Shown here: piece after piece, positions 49,417 to 60,681 of the stretch | Layout: every line of letters begins with the position of its first letter | Position numbering within the stretch: the stretch's first letter is position 1 | Assembly: GCA_022402465.1 (NCBI GenBank) | Contig: JAKRSH010000029.1 | Location: forward strand, 3,273-67,272 | DNA length: 64,000 nucleotides | Source of the DNA: Leptospiraceae bacterium | GTDB taxonomy: Bacteria; Spirochaetota; Leptospiria; Leptospirales; Leptospiraceae | Direction: 5' to 3' | Position numbers and translations under genes: made by a program | The notes under the pieces: model-generated | Told to the model about the DNA's origin: nothing | The model's input: the letters and a program-made list of their open reading frames with translations, nothing else | Database searches by the model: none

Positions 49417-49853
49417 AAGATATTGAGGCAGATTTTTCTAGTTTAACTAATTTAGCTAACCAATTTGATAAGAATGAAATAGATAAAATTATTTTATTAA
49501 AGAAACTAAATAGAAATTGGTCAGACCTTGTCGGGCCAGTTCTTGCGAATCATTCTTACGCTAAGGATCTTAGTTCTTCAGCTTTAGTTATCGAAACGAC
49601 CCATTCCGCTTATAGTCAGGAATTGCATTTCCAAAGTAAAAAAATTTTGGATTATATAAAATCTAATTCTAAATTTCAATTTATAAATAGTATAAAATGT
49701 TCCATTGGAAAATTACCTAAAAGACTCAATAAATCGACAGCTAGCAAGCTTCCTACACTCGAAGGAAAAGATAGCCTAATTCTATCTCTTGAAAAAATTA
49801 AAGACGAAGAATTAAAAGCTAAGCTACTAAAGATAGTTGAGGTTATGGATTGA
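49413..49853 (+). CDS. DciA-like (DUF721) helicase-loader protein
   Basis: This 146-residue protein carries the DUF721 domain: NRNWSDLVGPVLANHSY then LVIETTHSAYSQELHFQSKKIL. DUF721 proteins were identified as DciA, which loads the replicative helicase DnaB in bacteria without DnaC or DnaI. The position between recF and gyrB is common. It overlaps recF by 4 nt (ATGA). DciA function here is inferred from the family. Confidence 0.85.
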   Translation: MKDIEADFSSLTNLANQFDKNEIDKIILLKKLNRNWSDLVGPVLANHSYAKDLSSSALVIETTHSAYSQELHFQSKKILDYIKSNSKFQFINSIKCSIGKLPKRLNKSTASKLPTLEGKDSLILSLEKIKDEELKAKLLKIVEVMD

Positions 49854-49906
49854 ATTTGTCCTAAATCACTTGCCCATATAGGCACTTTCAAATAATTTAC
49901 ATATAG

Positions 49907-51820
<1,914 letters not shown>

Positions 51821-51827
51821 AATAACT

Positions 51828-54344
51828 ATGGAAAACCAAGAAGAACCAAAGCTAAACAAATCCTTAAACTTAAATCTCGCTGCACGACCAGATATTGCGG
51901 GAGCTCTAAAAAATGGAATTCGAGTGATACCGGTAGAAATCGAAGACCAAATGAAAGAAGCTTATCTTGGTTATGCGATGAGTGTTATCGTAGGTAGAGC
52001 CCTTCCAGATGTAAGAGATGGACTAAAACCAGTTCACAGAAGAATTCTTCATGCGATGAATGAACGTGCTTGGAGATCCGATAGACCTTATGTTAAATGC
52101 GCCAAAATTGTAGGGGAAGTTATTGGTAACTACCATCCACACGGTGATACAGCCGTTTATGATACTCTTGTAAGAATGGTTCAGGAATTCTCTCTTAGGG
52201 TTCCACTCATTGATGGACAAGGAAATTTTGGATCAGTGGATGGAGATGAAGCAGCTGCTTATAGATACACTGAAGCACGTTTAAATAAAATTGCTGAGGA
52301 ATTACTCCGTGATATAGATAAAGAGACTGTAAATTTTTCACCTAATTTTGATGACACTAAATTCCAACCTGATGTTCTACCTGCTAATTTTCCAAATCTA
52401 TTAGTCAATGGATCTTCGGGTATTGCTGTGGGTATGGCTACTAATATTCCACCTCATAATCTTGTAGAATGTATAGATGCAGTTATAGCATTAATTAAGA
52501 ATCCTGATATTACTATTTCAGAAATTATCAAAATAATACCAGGTCCAGATTTCCCTACTGGTGGAATCATTATCGGTGGGGAAGGACTTCTTTCTGCATA
52601 TAACAAGGGTAAGGGATCAATTCGCATTCGCTCTAAAGTAGAAATTACTGAAAATAATAAAGGTCGCGAAGTTATAGTAATTACTGAAATTCCTTACCAA
52701 GTAAATAAGAGAGTCTTATTGGAGAAAATAGGCGATCTCGTAAATGACAAAGTTGTTGAAGGCATATCTGAAATTTTAGATTTGAGTGATAGAAAAGGAA
52801 TCCGAGTTGAAATTCATACAAAGAAAGATGCAAATGCTCAGGTAATATTGAATCAACTATTTAAATTAACACAATTGCAAGTTAGTTATGGAATTACTAT
52901 GCTTGCGATTTTGGATAACAAACCAAAGATTTTTAATATAAAAGAAGTCCTAGTCGCTTATGCTAATCATCGAAATGAAGTAATTGTAAGAAGGACAATA
53001 TTTGATTTAGACAAAGCAGAAAAGAGAGCTCATATTTTAGAGGGCCTCAAGATAGCCCTAGATAATATTGATGAAGTGATTCGAATCATTCGTGCATCTA
53101 AGAATCCAGGAGAGGCGAAGATAGGATTGATGAATGCTTTCTCACTCTCCGAACTTCAAACTGATGCAATATTAGAAATGAGATTGCAACGTCTTACTTC
53201 GTTGGAAGTTCAAAAGATAATTGATGAATTAGAAGAAGTTCGTGCATTGATTTTGGATCTAAAAGATATTTTAGCAAAACCAGAAAGAGTAAAAGAAATA
53301 GTATGCAATGAACTTATGGAAGTGCGAACTAAGAATAATACTAAACGAATAACAGAAATTAGTTTAGAAAGTGTTGAAAGTTCAACTTTCAATGCCGAAG
53401 ATTTAATAGCCGATGAAGAAGTGATTGTTCAACTTTCTGAGGATATGTTCATCAAAAGGCTTCCCTTGGATACTTTCCGTAGACAAAAACGAGGAGGAAA
53501 AGGTATCCAAGGTTCAAATGCCAAAAGAGATGATTTCATCAAGAAAGTAGCTTCTGCTATGACACATGATAATATTATGTTATTCTCAAATAAAGGAAGA
53601 GCATTTAGCTTAAAAGTTTACGAAATCCCTATCGCTTCTAAAGATGCTCGCGGAAAATCCTTAAAAGCAGTTATTAATCTTACTGAAGATGAAGTAATTA
53701 CCTCACTGTATACGTATAGAGAATTAGATGATTCTGCCCTTCTCATGGTTACTAAATTGGGTTTCATGAAGAAAATTCTTTTGAATGAATTCTCAAACAC
53801 AAAAAAATCGGGAATAATTGCCTTAGGAATACGAGAAGGAGACTCTCTGATTGATGTGGTTAGTGCCAAATCAGATGAGGATATCTTTATAGGAAGCTCC
53901 TTAGGACTAGCTATACGTATGAATTTAAATGAACTAAGAAGCCAAGGAAGAACTGCTTCTGGAGTCACTGGCATGCGTTTGGCTGAAAACGACTTTATCG
54001 CTGGTGTAACAATAGTTAAGAAGGGAACAGAACTATTGGTAATTTCAGAAAATGGATATGGAAAGAGAACTTCTTATGATGAATTTTCTACTAAAGGTAG
54101 AGGTGGCAAAGGTATGACCTTCTTAAAAGTTACAGAAAAGAATGGAAGAGCAATTGGCATTTCTACTGTGAGTGAGAAGGATGAAATTTTAGTAATTACT
54201 CAGTCTGGTATGGCAATTAGAACTCCAGTATCAGATGTATCTATTTTTGGAAGAACAGCCGTTGGTGTAAAGATCGTTGATACGAAAGATGATGATGGTG
54301 TAATAGATTTTGCAATTCTATCAGAAAGTGAAAGTGGTGATTGA
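51828..54344 (+). CDS. gyrA: DNA gyrase subunit A
   Basis: This 838-residue subunit cuts and rejoins DNA. The catalytic Tyr lies in [13 protein letters not shown]; the preceding helix reads [16 protein letters not shown], with Thr at the position that is Ser83 in E. coli. The C-terminal beta-pinwheel begins with the GyrA box QKRGGKG, which identifies gyrase rather than topoisomerase IV. The stop overlaps dus. Confidence 0.98.
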   Translation: MENQEEPKLNKSLNLNLAARPDIAGALKNGIRVIPVEIEDQMKEAYLGYAMSVIVGRALPDVRDGLKPVHRRILHAMNERAWRSDRPYVKCAKIVGEVIGNYHPHGDTAVYDTLVRMVQEFSLRVPLIDGQGNFGSVDGDEAAAYRYTEARLNKIAEELLRDIDKETVNFSPNFDDTKFQPDVLPANFPNLLVNGSSGIAVGMATNIPPHNLVECIDAVIALIKNPDITISEIIKIIPGPDFPTGGIIIGGEGLLSAYNKGKGSIRIRSKVEITENNKGREVIVITEIPYQVNKRVLLEKIGDLVNDKVVEGISEILDLSDRKGIRVEIHTKKDANAQVILNQLFKLTQLQVSYGITMLAILDNKPKIFNIKEVLVAYANHRNEVIVRRTIFDLDKAEKRAHILEGLKIALDNIDEVIRIIRASKNPGEAKIGLMNAFSLSELQTDAILEMRLQRLTSLEVQKIIDELEEVRALILDLKDILAKPERVKEIVCNELMEVRTKNNTKRITEISLESVESSTFNAEDLIADEEVIVQLSEDMFIKRLPLDTFRRQKRGGKGIQGSNAKRDDFIKKVASAMTHDNIMLFSNKGRAFSLKVYEIPIASKDARGKSLKAVINLTEDEVITSLYTYRELDDSALLMVTKLGFMKKILLNEFSNTKKSGIIALGIREGDSLIDVVSAKSDEDIFIGSSLGLAIRMNLNELRSQGRTASGVTGMRLAENDFIAGVTIVKKGTELLVISENGYGKRTSYDEFSTKGRGGKGMTFLKVTEKNGRAIGISTVSEKDEILVITQSGMAIRTPVSDVSIFGRTAVGVKIVDTKDDDGVIDFAILSESESGD

Positions 54345-55371
54345 ACCAAAAATAAAGTCACTTGCCTCCCCCAAGGTAAGTGAGGTTCTCTTCCATGTAG
54401 GAAATGTTCCCATTCATGGAAGATCTGTTCTCTCACCAATGGCGGGAGTCTCTGATAGTCCTCATCGATTATTAGCAAGAAGTAAGGGTTCTGCCTGGTC
54501 ATTTACGGAATTTGTCGCTGCAGAACAAATTAACCTAGGAAATCCAAAAGCAATTCGCCTCTTTCATCATGAACCGGATGAAGATCCAGTATGGTTTCAA
54601 ATTTTTGGAAATTCAGTAGAATCTATAACCTCAGCTGCACAAAGAATAGAGCCATTAAATCCTAAGATTATTGATTTAAATATGGGCTGTTCCGTACAAA
54701 GAGTATCTCAGGGTGGATCGGGTGCAGGACTTCTTAAAAATCTTCCTCTAGCTGGAAGAATGATTGAATCACTTTGTAAAAATACTTCTGTACCTATCAC
54801 AGCAAAAATTCGTATCGGATGGTACAATGATATTTTAAATTATAAAGAGACAGTTCATGTTTTGCAAGAGTCAGGAGTATCAGCAATCTCCGTTCATGGA
54901 AGAACGAAAGAAATGGCTTACACTGGTTCTGCAAATTGGGATGTTATTGCTGAGATAAAATCTTTTGCAAATGTTCCTATCTTTGGTAATGGTGATATAG
55001 ATAGTGTTAGTCTGATGCAGAAAAGGCTTAGGGAATCTAAGGTTGATGCTGTATTAATAGGTCGAGCTGCAATAGGAAATCCTTGGATATTTTCTGGAAT
55101 AGAAAAGTCTTCTTTGAGTATATTAGAAATTAATGAAGTAGCATGGAACCATTACCAAGCCATGAAACATTTTTATGATAGAGATGCTTTTATCTTATTT
55201 AAAAAATATTTTACCAAATACTTTCATGATTTCGAGGATTATAAAAAAGACAAAGACGCGATTTTAAGAATAAGAGACGAAATGGAATTTGAGGAAACTT
55301 GGTTCTCAAGTCTTGAAAGATACTCTCAAAATTTCAATTTGTTCTTGATACAACAAAAAAGGCCAGCCTAA
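54337..55371 (+). CDS. dus: tRNA-dihydrouridine synthase
   Basis: This protein of about 345 residues is an FMN TIM-barrel enzyme that reduces uridine in tRNA D-loops. It has SPMAGVSDSPHRLL, EFVAAEQI, DLNMGCSVQRVSQGGSGAGLL with the catalytic Cys (P of the usual GCP replaced by S), SVHGRTKEMAYTG and VLIGRAAIGNPWIF. Start choices are GTG at 54334 or 54337 and TTG at 54310; all overlap gyrA's 3' end. A bidirectional terminator follows. Confidence 0.93.
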   Translation: MIEPKIKSLASPKVSEVLFHVGNVPIHGRSVLSPMAGVSDSPHRLLARSKGSAWSFTEFVAAEQINLGNPKAIRLFHHEPDEDPVWFQIFGNSVESITSAAQRIEPLNPKIIDLNMGCSVQRVSQGGSGAGLLKNLPLAGRMIESLCKNTSVPITAKIRIGWYNDILNYKETVHVLQESGVSAISVHGRTKEMAYTGSANWDVIAEIKSFANVPIFGNGDIDSVSLMQKRLRESKVDAVLIGRAAIGNPWIFSGIEKSSLSILEINEVAWNHYQAMKHFYDRDAFILFKKYFTKYFHDFEDYKKDKDAILRIRDEMEFEETWFSSLERYSQNFNLFLIQQKRPA

Positions 55372-55382
55372 GCTGACCTTTT
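55357..55382. terminator. Bidirectional terminator between dus and lipL21
   Basis: AAAAGGCCAGC at 55357-55367 pairs with GCTGACCTTTT at 55372-55382 around a CTAA loop. On the minus strand the one mismatch becomes a G-U pair and T6 follows; on the plus strand CG then TTTTT follows. It probably ends both dus and lipL21 transcripts. Confidence 0.8.
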
Positions 55383-55413
55383 CGTTTTTATCTTACTTCT
55401 AAACTAAGTTTTC

Positions 55414-55995
55414 TTATTTAGATGCTTCTCTAGCTGCAGATTCAAACGCTTTTTGTCCACCAGGGAATTTCATGAAACCAACGCATTGGCACTGCTCCCA
55501 AGTTTCTGGTTCGCCTTTCTTAACACAAAGACCTGTGTCATTGTCTAGGGAACAACAGTCGTATACACCGATACCTTTGATTAAACCTTGAGTTTGAGAT
55601 ACAATTACTTGACCAGTAGATTGTCCATCAGATACTCCAGATGCTTTTTCTATATAATCACCAATAACTTTTGACAAAGCGTCTCCAGAAATTTGGTCCT
55701 TTGCAGCTTGTCTGCAAGTTGATTGCATAGATGCGATTCTTCCACTTTTTATTGCCTTTTCAGAGGCAACTGCAGAAAATTTCATATATAAATAATCAAA
55801 TTTCGATGTGTCTCCCTTGCAATAATCAGCAGGAGACTCTCCTCTTTTAGCAGCCGCTGTGTCTGGTGCGCATGCCCAGCCTTCAAATACCCATCCGGCC
55901 TCTCCAACACTGGTTGCATCTCTTCGAGCATCTCCGCCCCCGCAATTTGCCGCAATGAGAGCGACTGCAGAAAGAACTAGTAAAACCTTTTTCAT
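55414..55995 (-). CDS. lipL21: LipL21-like outer-membrane lipoprotein
   Basis: This 193-residue lipoprotein has a leader ending LIAANC and matches Leptospira LipL21 as I remember it: DATSVGEAGWVFEGW, YLYMKFSA, MQSTCRQAAKDQ, ASGVSDGQSTGQVIVSQ, KGIGVYDC, WEQCQC and KFPGGQKAFES. LipL21 is an abundant surface lipoprotein of Leptospira. This copy has extra cysteines (WACAP, DYCKG, DCC, GLC) that I do not recall in L. interrogans LipL21. I chose the ATG at 55995 because AAAGGAGA lies before it. It has a clear promoter upstream. Confidence 0.9.
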   Translation of the reverse strand: MKKVLLVLSAVALIAANCGGGDARRDATSVGEAGWVFEGWACAPDTAAAKRGESPADYCKGDTSKFDYLYMKFSAVASEKAIKSGRIASMQSTCRQAAKDQISGDALSKVIGDYIEKASGVSDGQSTGQVIVSQTQGLIKGIGVYDCCSLDNDTGLCVKKGEPETWEQCQCVGFMKFPGGQKAFESAAREASK

Positions 55996-56017
55996 AAATG
56001 GCTTCTCCTTTAAAACA

Positions 56018-56046
56018 ATAGTATAGACTAGAAAATTGATTGTCAA
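56018..56046 (-). promoter_or_regulatory. lipL21 promoter
   Basis: On the minus strand TTGACA (complement of 56041-56046) is followed after 17 nt by TACTAT (56018-56023), or after 15 nt by TATACT (56020-56025). A strong Shine-Dalgarno and the lipL21 ATG follow 22 nt later. Confidence 0.65.
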
Positions 56047-56086
56047 GGCATCTTTTTAGGATTTTTATTCTTATAGGAAGAACGAA

Positions 56087-57574
56087 TTGTATTCATTTTA
56101 TCAAATTATTTCATTTTTTTTCATTTTGAGCTTATTTTTTGAAATTAAGGCGAATGAAATTTTATTTCTTCCCGCTGCTTTGGAGGGCGAAGTTCGAATT
56201 CGTAACTCAGAAATTTCTCAATCTGATTTAAAAATTGAATTTGCTAAGCTTTCGAGTGACATAATAAATGAGGATCTTTATGTTTCAGCTAATTCTTATG
56301 ATAATTCATCTGAGACTTCTAAAGAAGTATGCAATATAAAAAGAGTACATTATGTAATTAAAGATTTTTACTTTTTTCCTCAGAACCAAACTCCCTCGGT
56401 TACGACATCCATTTACAATTGTTCCAGCGGCCAAGAGATTAGAAAGGAATCTTTATTAAAAGGTTACATCTACCAATCTTTAAGAGATCATTACAAAAAA
56501 GTTTTTCATTTTATACCTTCAAAATCTACTAACACTAAAGAAACTTTTAAACCAAAAGAATCAAATGTCTTATTTTTTATCGATGCGAGCGCATCTTTAT
56601 CAAATGAAAAAGCTGAACTAAATCAATTCATTACGAATGAGATTCAAATGAGAGGAATGGATTTATATTCCAATTTAGTTTCCGAAGGATCATATTTTTC
56701 ATTCATGAATGGAGAAATTTCATCTGTTCCGTTTGCAAAAATCAATTCCCCAGAAGACCTTTGGGTTGCTTATAGAAAACATATACAATCGATTAAAAAA
56801 TATAAAGATGTAAATGTTCAATTTCTCGTTCTTTCACCTATTCAATTTACCAAAAAAAAAGAATGGATTACTTTAATTAACGATGCAAGGTCTAAAGGAA
56901 TCTTAACTTACATTGTAGTTCCTTATAGCAGTGAGCATACCTATTATCAAAATATCGATTCGATTGCTAAAATAACCAACTCAAAATCTCTTCCAGTTAC
57001 AGTATGGAAAAAAGTAGGATTCCTACAAGGTGAGGAAAAATACTTAATTCTATATAAGGGATATCTTTATTCAAGCAACGAAAATCCTGGAAATTATTTA
57101 ACTTTAGATGAATTGGATAAAAAAAGAATTCAAATAGATGAAAAAATTACACCGTATAATATGAATCAGATGGTAGAAAAATATTTGAATCAAAAAATTA
57201 TACAAGAAAGCAAGTTTCAATCAAATATGAGCTATCTTTTAAAAAATACTTTATCAACTTTGAATTATCCTGAATCTGTAAATTCTAAAAGAATACTTGT
57301 TCGTTCCAATGGGCAAGCAATGTATATTCTTGTTAAGCCGAATGTAAATTTAATAAAAGGTCAATCCTACATATTGGAATCTAATTTTATTTTAGATGGT
57401 AGTAATTCTTGGAATATTCGCAACAATTCAGTTCGTACTAAAATTCATAATTTATCGTATAGATATCCGAAATTATTAGAATTCAAGCCTTCAGAAATAT
57501 CTGATTATTTAAAGAAATTTAATTTATCTGAATTAAAAGCTTATTTAATAGTAACTGTTGAGGAAGTTCTTTGA
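56087..57574 (+). CDS. Exported VWA-domain protein
   Basis: This 495-residue protein has a signal peptide (hydrophobic to about residue 22). Its VWA-like domain near residues 158-315 opens with NVLFFIDASASLSNEK, in which DASAS matches the D-x-S-x-S metal-ion-dependent adhesion site. A beta-rich domain near 395-495 follows. The protein would act outside the cytoplasm, probably binding a partner through Mg2+. It starts with TTG after AGGAAG. Its TGA overlaps the TTG of the next gene, so the two are coupled. No family closer than VWA is recognised. Confidence 0.7.
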   Translation: MYSFYQIISFFFILSLFFEIKANEILFLPAALEGEVRIRNSEISQSDLKIEFAKLSSDIINEDLYVSANSYDNSSETSKEVCNIKRVHYVIKDFYFFPQNQTPSVTTSIYNCSSGQEIRKESLLKGYIYQSLRDHYKKVFHFIPSKSTNTKETFKPKESNVLFFIDASASLSNEKAELNQFITNEIQMRGMDLYSNLVSEGSYFSFMNGEISSVPFAKINSPEDLWVAYRKHIQSIKKYKDVNVQFLVLSPIQFTKKKEWITLINDARSKGILTYIVVPYSSEHTYYQNIDSIAKITNSKSLPVTVWKKVGFLQGEEKYLILYKGYLYSSNENPGNYLTLDELDKKRIQIDEKITPYNMNQMVEKYLNQKIIQESKFQSNMSYLLKNTLSTLNYPESVNSKRILVRSNGQAMYILVKPNVNLIKGQSYILESNFILDGSNSWNIRNNSVRTKIHNLSYRYPKLLEFKPSEISDYLKKFNLSELKAYLIVTVEEVL

Positions 57575-58443
57575 TTGCAAAACTTCCTGAATCTAAATAT
57601 ATCTATGAAATTCACAATAAGCTATCTTATTATAAAAAGTCAAAACCAAGTCTTCTTATAAGAGGTAGATTTGGATCACGTATTGATGAAATAATTCAGC
57701 AATTTCTAGAAACTGAAAACTTAGAATTTAATGAAATTGATTTTCGTTTAGTTGCTAATACAACAATCTTTAAAGATGAATGGGAAACATTAAGAAACAG
57801 TACAAAGATAATTCTTTTCAAAGGTATAGATTCTTTAAGCAAGGAACTACAATCTTTATTATATAAAGAATTATTAAATCTTAGGAACCAAGAATATAAA
57901 CCTTGGATTATTTCAACAGCAAGCTATCGAATCAATGATTTAATGGAAAAGAAAAGCTTTTTGTTTGAAATGTACCAAATTTTAGCTACAAGTAACATAG
58001 ATCTAATTCCCATTTCAGAAAACAAAAAAGAAATGCCTATACTAGCTAAATACTTTTTAGATTGCTACGCAAAATTTTATAAAAAAAGACTGAAATATAT
58101 TGATGAATCTTATTTAAATTTTATCATTAAATATGATTTTCCAGGTGATTTGGAAGAATTGGAAAATCTTTTGCACCAATCAGTGATAGCAGGAAAGGGT
58201 CGAACATTAATACTAAATGATATTCCTAAAAATTTTTATGAAAATTCAAAAAGCAAATATGAAAGGAACCTTAAGATAATTCCTGGAGTCTCACTAAAAG
58301 AATATGAAAAACAAATCTTAAAAGAAAACTTAGCAATTAATAAAGGCAATAGAGAAATAACGGCAAAAATTTTAAAGATTCCAATTAGATCTTTTTATAG
58401 AAAATTAGATGAACATAACTTAAAAGATTCAAATTTGCAATAA
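57571..58443 (+). CDS. Degenerate NtrC-like protein with Fis-type HTH
   Basis: This 290-residue cytoplasmic protein looks like a sigma-54 activator that has lost its ATPase residues. The Walker A position reads LLIRGRFGSRID instead of GESGTGKE, and the GAFTGA loop is absent. The late AAA+ pattern remains (YDFPGDLEELENLLHQ, matching YPWPGNVRELENVIER). A Fis-family HTH near residues 236-283 ends the protein (NREITAKILKIPIRSFYRKL). It could still bind DNA but not remodel RNA polymerase (inference). It is coupled to the VWA gene by TTGA and convergent with holA. Confidence 0.75.
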   Translation: MIAKLPESKYIYEIHNKLSYYKKSKPSLLIRGRFGSRIDEIIQQFLETENLEFNEIDFRLVANTTIFKDEWETLRNSTKIILFKGIDSLSKELQSLLYKELLNLRNQEYKPWIISTASYRINDLMEKKSFLFEMYQILATSNIDLIPISENKKEMPILAKYFLDCYAKFYKKRLKYIDESYLNFIIKYDFPGDLEELENLLHQSVIAGKGRTLILNDIPKNFYENSKSKYERNLKIIPGVSLKEYEKQILKENLAINKGNREITAKILKIPIRSFYRKLDEHNLKDSNLQ

Positions 58444-59520
58444 TTTAAACATTTTTAGAAAACTATTATTGACCAATAAATGTAAAACATCTAAATCAGA
58501 ACTTGTCTTATGACGAAGATTAAGATTCAGTAAAATTTCATAAATCTCTTCCATGGTCTTATCATTGAAGTATTTTGCTTCTGTCCTTAGTTCTTTGAGA
58601 ACATGAAACTTTCTACCTTCTGAAAAATGTTCTATACCCAAAAGTTCATATAGTAAAGATTCATCCATATCAGATTTATTTTTCTTATGAATGACTCGAA
58701 ATGTTCTTAATTCGTTGAGTCTTTCTAAAAGTTTTGAAATTAATATTCCTAGTTCCACTCGAATGTCAGAAAGTTTCTTAAGCTCTTTGAAGAACTCAGC
58801 TCTTCTATTTTGAAAGAAAAGAGTTACAAGAGAGCTATAATTTAAAGCAGATCGCCCTAGAAGTACATTCTCTATATCCTCAACTTCAAATTTTTTTTTA
58901 CCTAAAAATGTTTTTAATTTATTTAAAGACTTCATATACGAACCCATGTTCGGTGGAATTCTGTGTAAGAATTCATCCATAGCCTCTGGACTTAAATGTA
59001 TATCATATTTCTTGGATAAATTTTCTAAATTTTTCCTAGTTTCATTTGGATAAAAATTTTTACTTACTATAGAATTGGCTAGATTTCCAAATAATTTTTT
59101 GATACTAGCTGGAAGATCCCAAGTATCATAATGAACAAGAATATAGACTTTGTCACTTAGTTGTGGTAGATGGTGTAGAAAATTTTGGTAAAGGTCATTT
59201 GGTTTCTTATTTTGCGTTCCAAGAAAAGCTTTGAAGAAAGTCGTTCCTGATTTGATAACTAGTAATTTAGTGGGATAAAACATATCTGGTGTAAAGCAAT
59301 GAGAAAAGAAGCTGTCCATCTCTCCACCTTCCCCAGTGAATACTATGATTTCAAAGGTTTCCTGATTTTTAGAAAGTTGCTCTTTGTAGTAATCCAAAAG
59401 CACGTCGAATTCAAAAGAATCTTGGGCTGCAAAAAGTAAAACCTGGGGTGCAGAATCTCTTTTGGCATCTAGGAAGCTTAGACAATTCGGATAGTCTTGG
59501 ATTTTCTTTTCATTAACCAT
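58429..59520 (-). CDS. holA: DNA polymerase III subunit delta
   Basis: This 363-residue protein is the clamp-opening subunit of the clamp loader. It shows the family's loose pattern: QVLLFAAQDSFEFDVLL, VFTGEGGEMDSFF, LLVIKSGTTFF, YILVHYDTW, a lid-like NMGSYMKSLNKL and a C-terminal helical bundle. HolA is poorly conserved, so the call rests on the overall pattern. No Shine-Dalgarno is seen. dnaX and holB are also in this window. Confidence 0.8.
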   Translation of the reverse strand: MVNEKKIQDYPNCLSFLDAKRDSAPQVLLFAAQDSFEFDVLLDYYKEQLSKNQETFEIIVFTGEGGEMDSFFSHCFTPDMFYPTKLLVIKSGTTFFKAFLGTQNKKPNDLYQNFLHHLPQLSDKVYILVHYDTWDLPASIKKLFGNLANSIVSKNFYPNETRKNLENLSKKYDIHLSPEAMDEFLHRIPPNMGSYMKSLNKLKTFLGKKKFEVEDIENVLLGRSALNYSSLVTLFFQNRRAEFFKELKKLSDIRVELGILISKLLERLNELRTFRVIHKKNKSDMDESLLYELLGIEHFSEGRKFHVLKELRTEAKYFNDKTMEEIYEILLNLNLRHKTSSDLDVLHLLVNNSFLKMFKLLQI

Positions 59521-59654
59521 TACTACTAACCATTTAAGATTATTTTGTTTAAATGAAAATCATAAATATCGCAAGGATTTTCTCTAAAACTGGTGTGATT
59601 TCAAGAGAAAAAAACAAATCCACAGTATAATGATATTTTTTTTTCTATTAAGTC

Positions 59655-59680
59655 TAAAGATCGGAAAGGAAAGCCGATAA
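59655..59680 (+). promoter_or_regulatory. Sigma-28 (FliA)-like promoter
   Basis: TAAA at 59655-59658, 14 nt, then GCCGATAA at 59673-59680, a perfect copy of the sigma-28 -10 consensus; the expected spacing is 15. The ATG at 59689 is 8 nt downstream, so transcription would begin at or just before it. This is the best flagellar-sigma-like promoter in the window. Confidence 0.65.
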
Positions 59681-59688
59681 TAAAGTAA

Positions 59689-59958
59689 ATGGAACTATCT
59701 AGTTTAGTACAATCTATTGGTAGAGGTGGCGAGTCAGCCTACGTATACACTTTACCGAACTATGCTCCTATTCAACCAGTGACTCCAGTCCATGGTCGAC
59801 AAGGACATTTTGACTCTAATCTTGGTAATTCTAAAAATTCTCCTAACAAAACTAATCTTTCTCAAGACTATAAAGAAAAAGCAAATCAGATCTTAAGCGA
59901 TTCTAAATCTCTTGGCTCATCTATTGTTCCTGGTATGCTTTTGAATCTGATAGCTTAA
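59689..59958 (+). CDS. Small hypothetical protein (possible FliA regulon)
   Basis: This 89-residue soluble protein starts MELSSLVQSIGRGGESAY, has an Asn/Ser/Pro-rich middle and a helical end (DYKEKANQILSDSKSLG, then a hydrophobic VPGMLLNLIA). No family is recognised. A sigma-28-like promoter with a perfect GCCGATAA lies 8 nt upstream, with no spaced Shine-Dalgarno. That points to a motility-related gene with a very short leader (inference). Confidence 0.65.
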   Translation: MELSSLVQSIGRGGESAYVYTLPNYAPIQPVTPVHGRQGHFDSNLGNSKNSPNKTNLSQDYKEKANQILSDSKSLGSSIVPGMLLNLIA

Positions 59959-60058
59959 ATTTAAGTCAAACTCATCAAATACAATCTAACTTTTTATTAC
60001 TTTATGCTCTTCTATCTAATTTAGTTAATTGAACAAATAAAGAAGTTATGTACAATAA

Positions 60059-60634
60059 TTAGTTCATAAATTCTTTCCAATATTGAATTTCTTGCAAGAA
60101 CTTTCGAATTGGAAATCCTAAAACATTTGTATATGATCCTTCAAATTTGTCGACAGGTCCTTCCCTATCTTGGATTCCATATGATCCTGCTTTATCAAAT
60201 GGTTGGTATTCATGGATGTAATTGTGAATTTGATTCGAACTCCAGGATTTAAAATAAACCTTAGTTGAATCATAATTGAAAATATCTATTTCTTCTCTTT
60301 GGAAAATGTAGAAGCTTGAGTGAACATAATGCATTTTTCCTGATAATTTAGATAAGATTTGAATTGCTTCTTCTAGATTTTCAGGTTTGTGAAGAATTTT
60401 ATCTTCAAAGGTAACAATAGTGTCGGAGGAAACTAGAATTGGTTCTTTATATTGAACTTTATTAACAATAGAAAGAGCTTTATTTATACTAATCCTTTTT
60501 AAATAATCCAGAGGTTTTTCATTAATATGTTCTGATTCATCTATGTTAGGTGTTTCTATGGCAAAATTTAAATTTAAATCAGTAAAGATCTTTCTTCGTC
60601 TAGCAGATTGGCTACAAAGTATCAATTCTTTCAT
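60059..60634 (-). CDS. maf: Maf-family nucleotide pyrophosphatase
   Basis: This 191-residue protein of the Maf family hydrolyses noncanonical or modified NTPs. Motifs are LCSQSARRRKIF at the N-terminus (SxSxRR), SSDTIVTFEDKILHKPENLEEA, and PFDKAGSYGIQDREG. The family is linked to cell-division arrest. No Shine-Dalgarno is obvious. It is divergent from the following exported-protein gene. Confidence 0.93.
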   Translation of the reverse strand: MKELILCSQSARRRKIFTDLNLNFAIETPNIDESEHINEKPLDYLKRISINKALSIVNKVQYKEPILVSSDTIVTFEDKILHKPENLEEAIQILSKLSGKMHYVHSSFYIFQREEIDIFNYDSTKVYFKSWSSNQIHNYIHEYQPFDKAGSYGIQDREGPVDKFEGSYTNVLGFPIRKFLQEIQYWKEFMN

Positions 60635-60681
60635 TGTATTAATCCATTGACAAAAATTGAGAAGATATTACAATTTATAAA

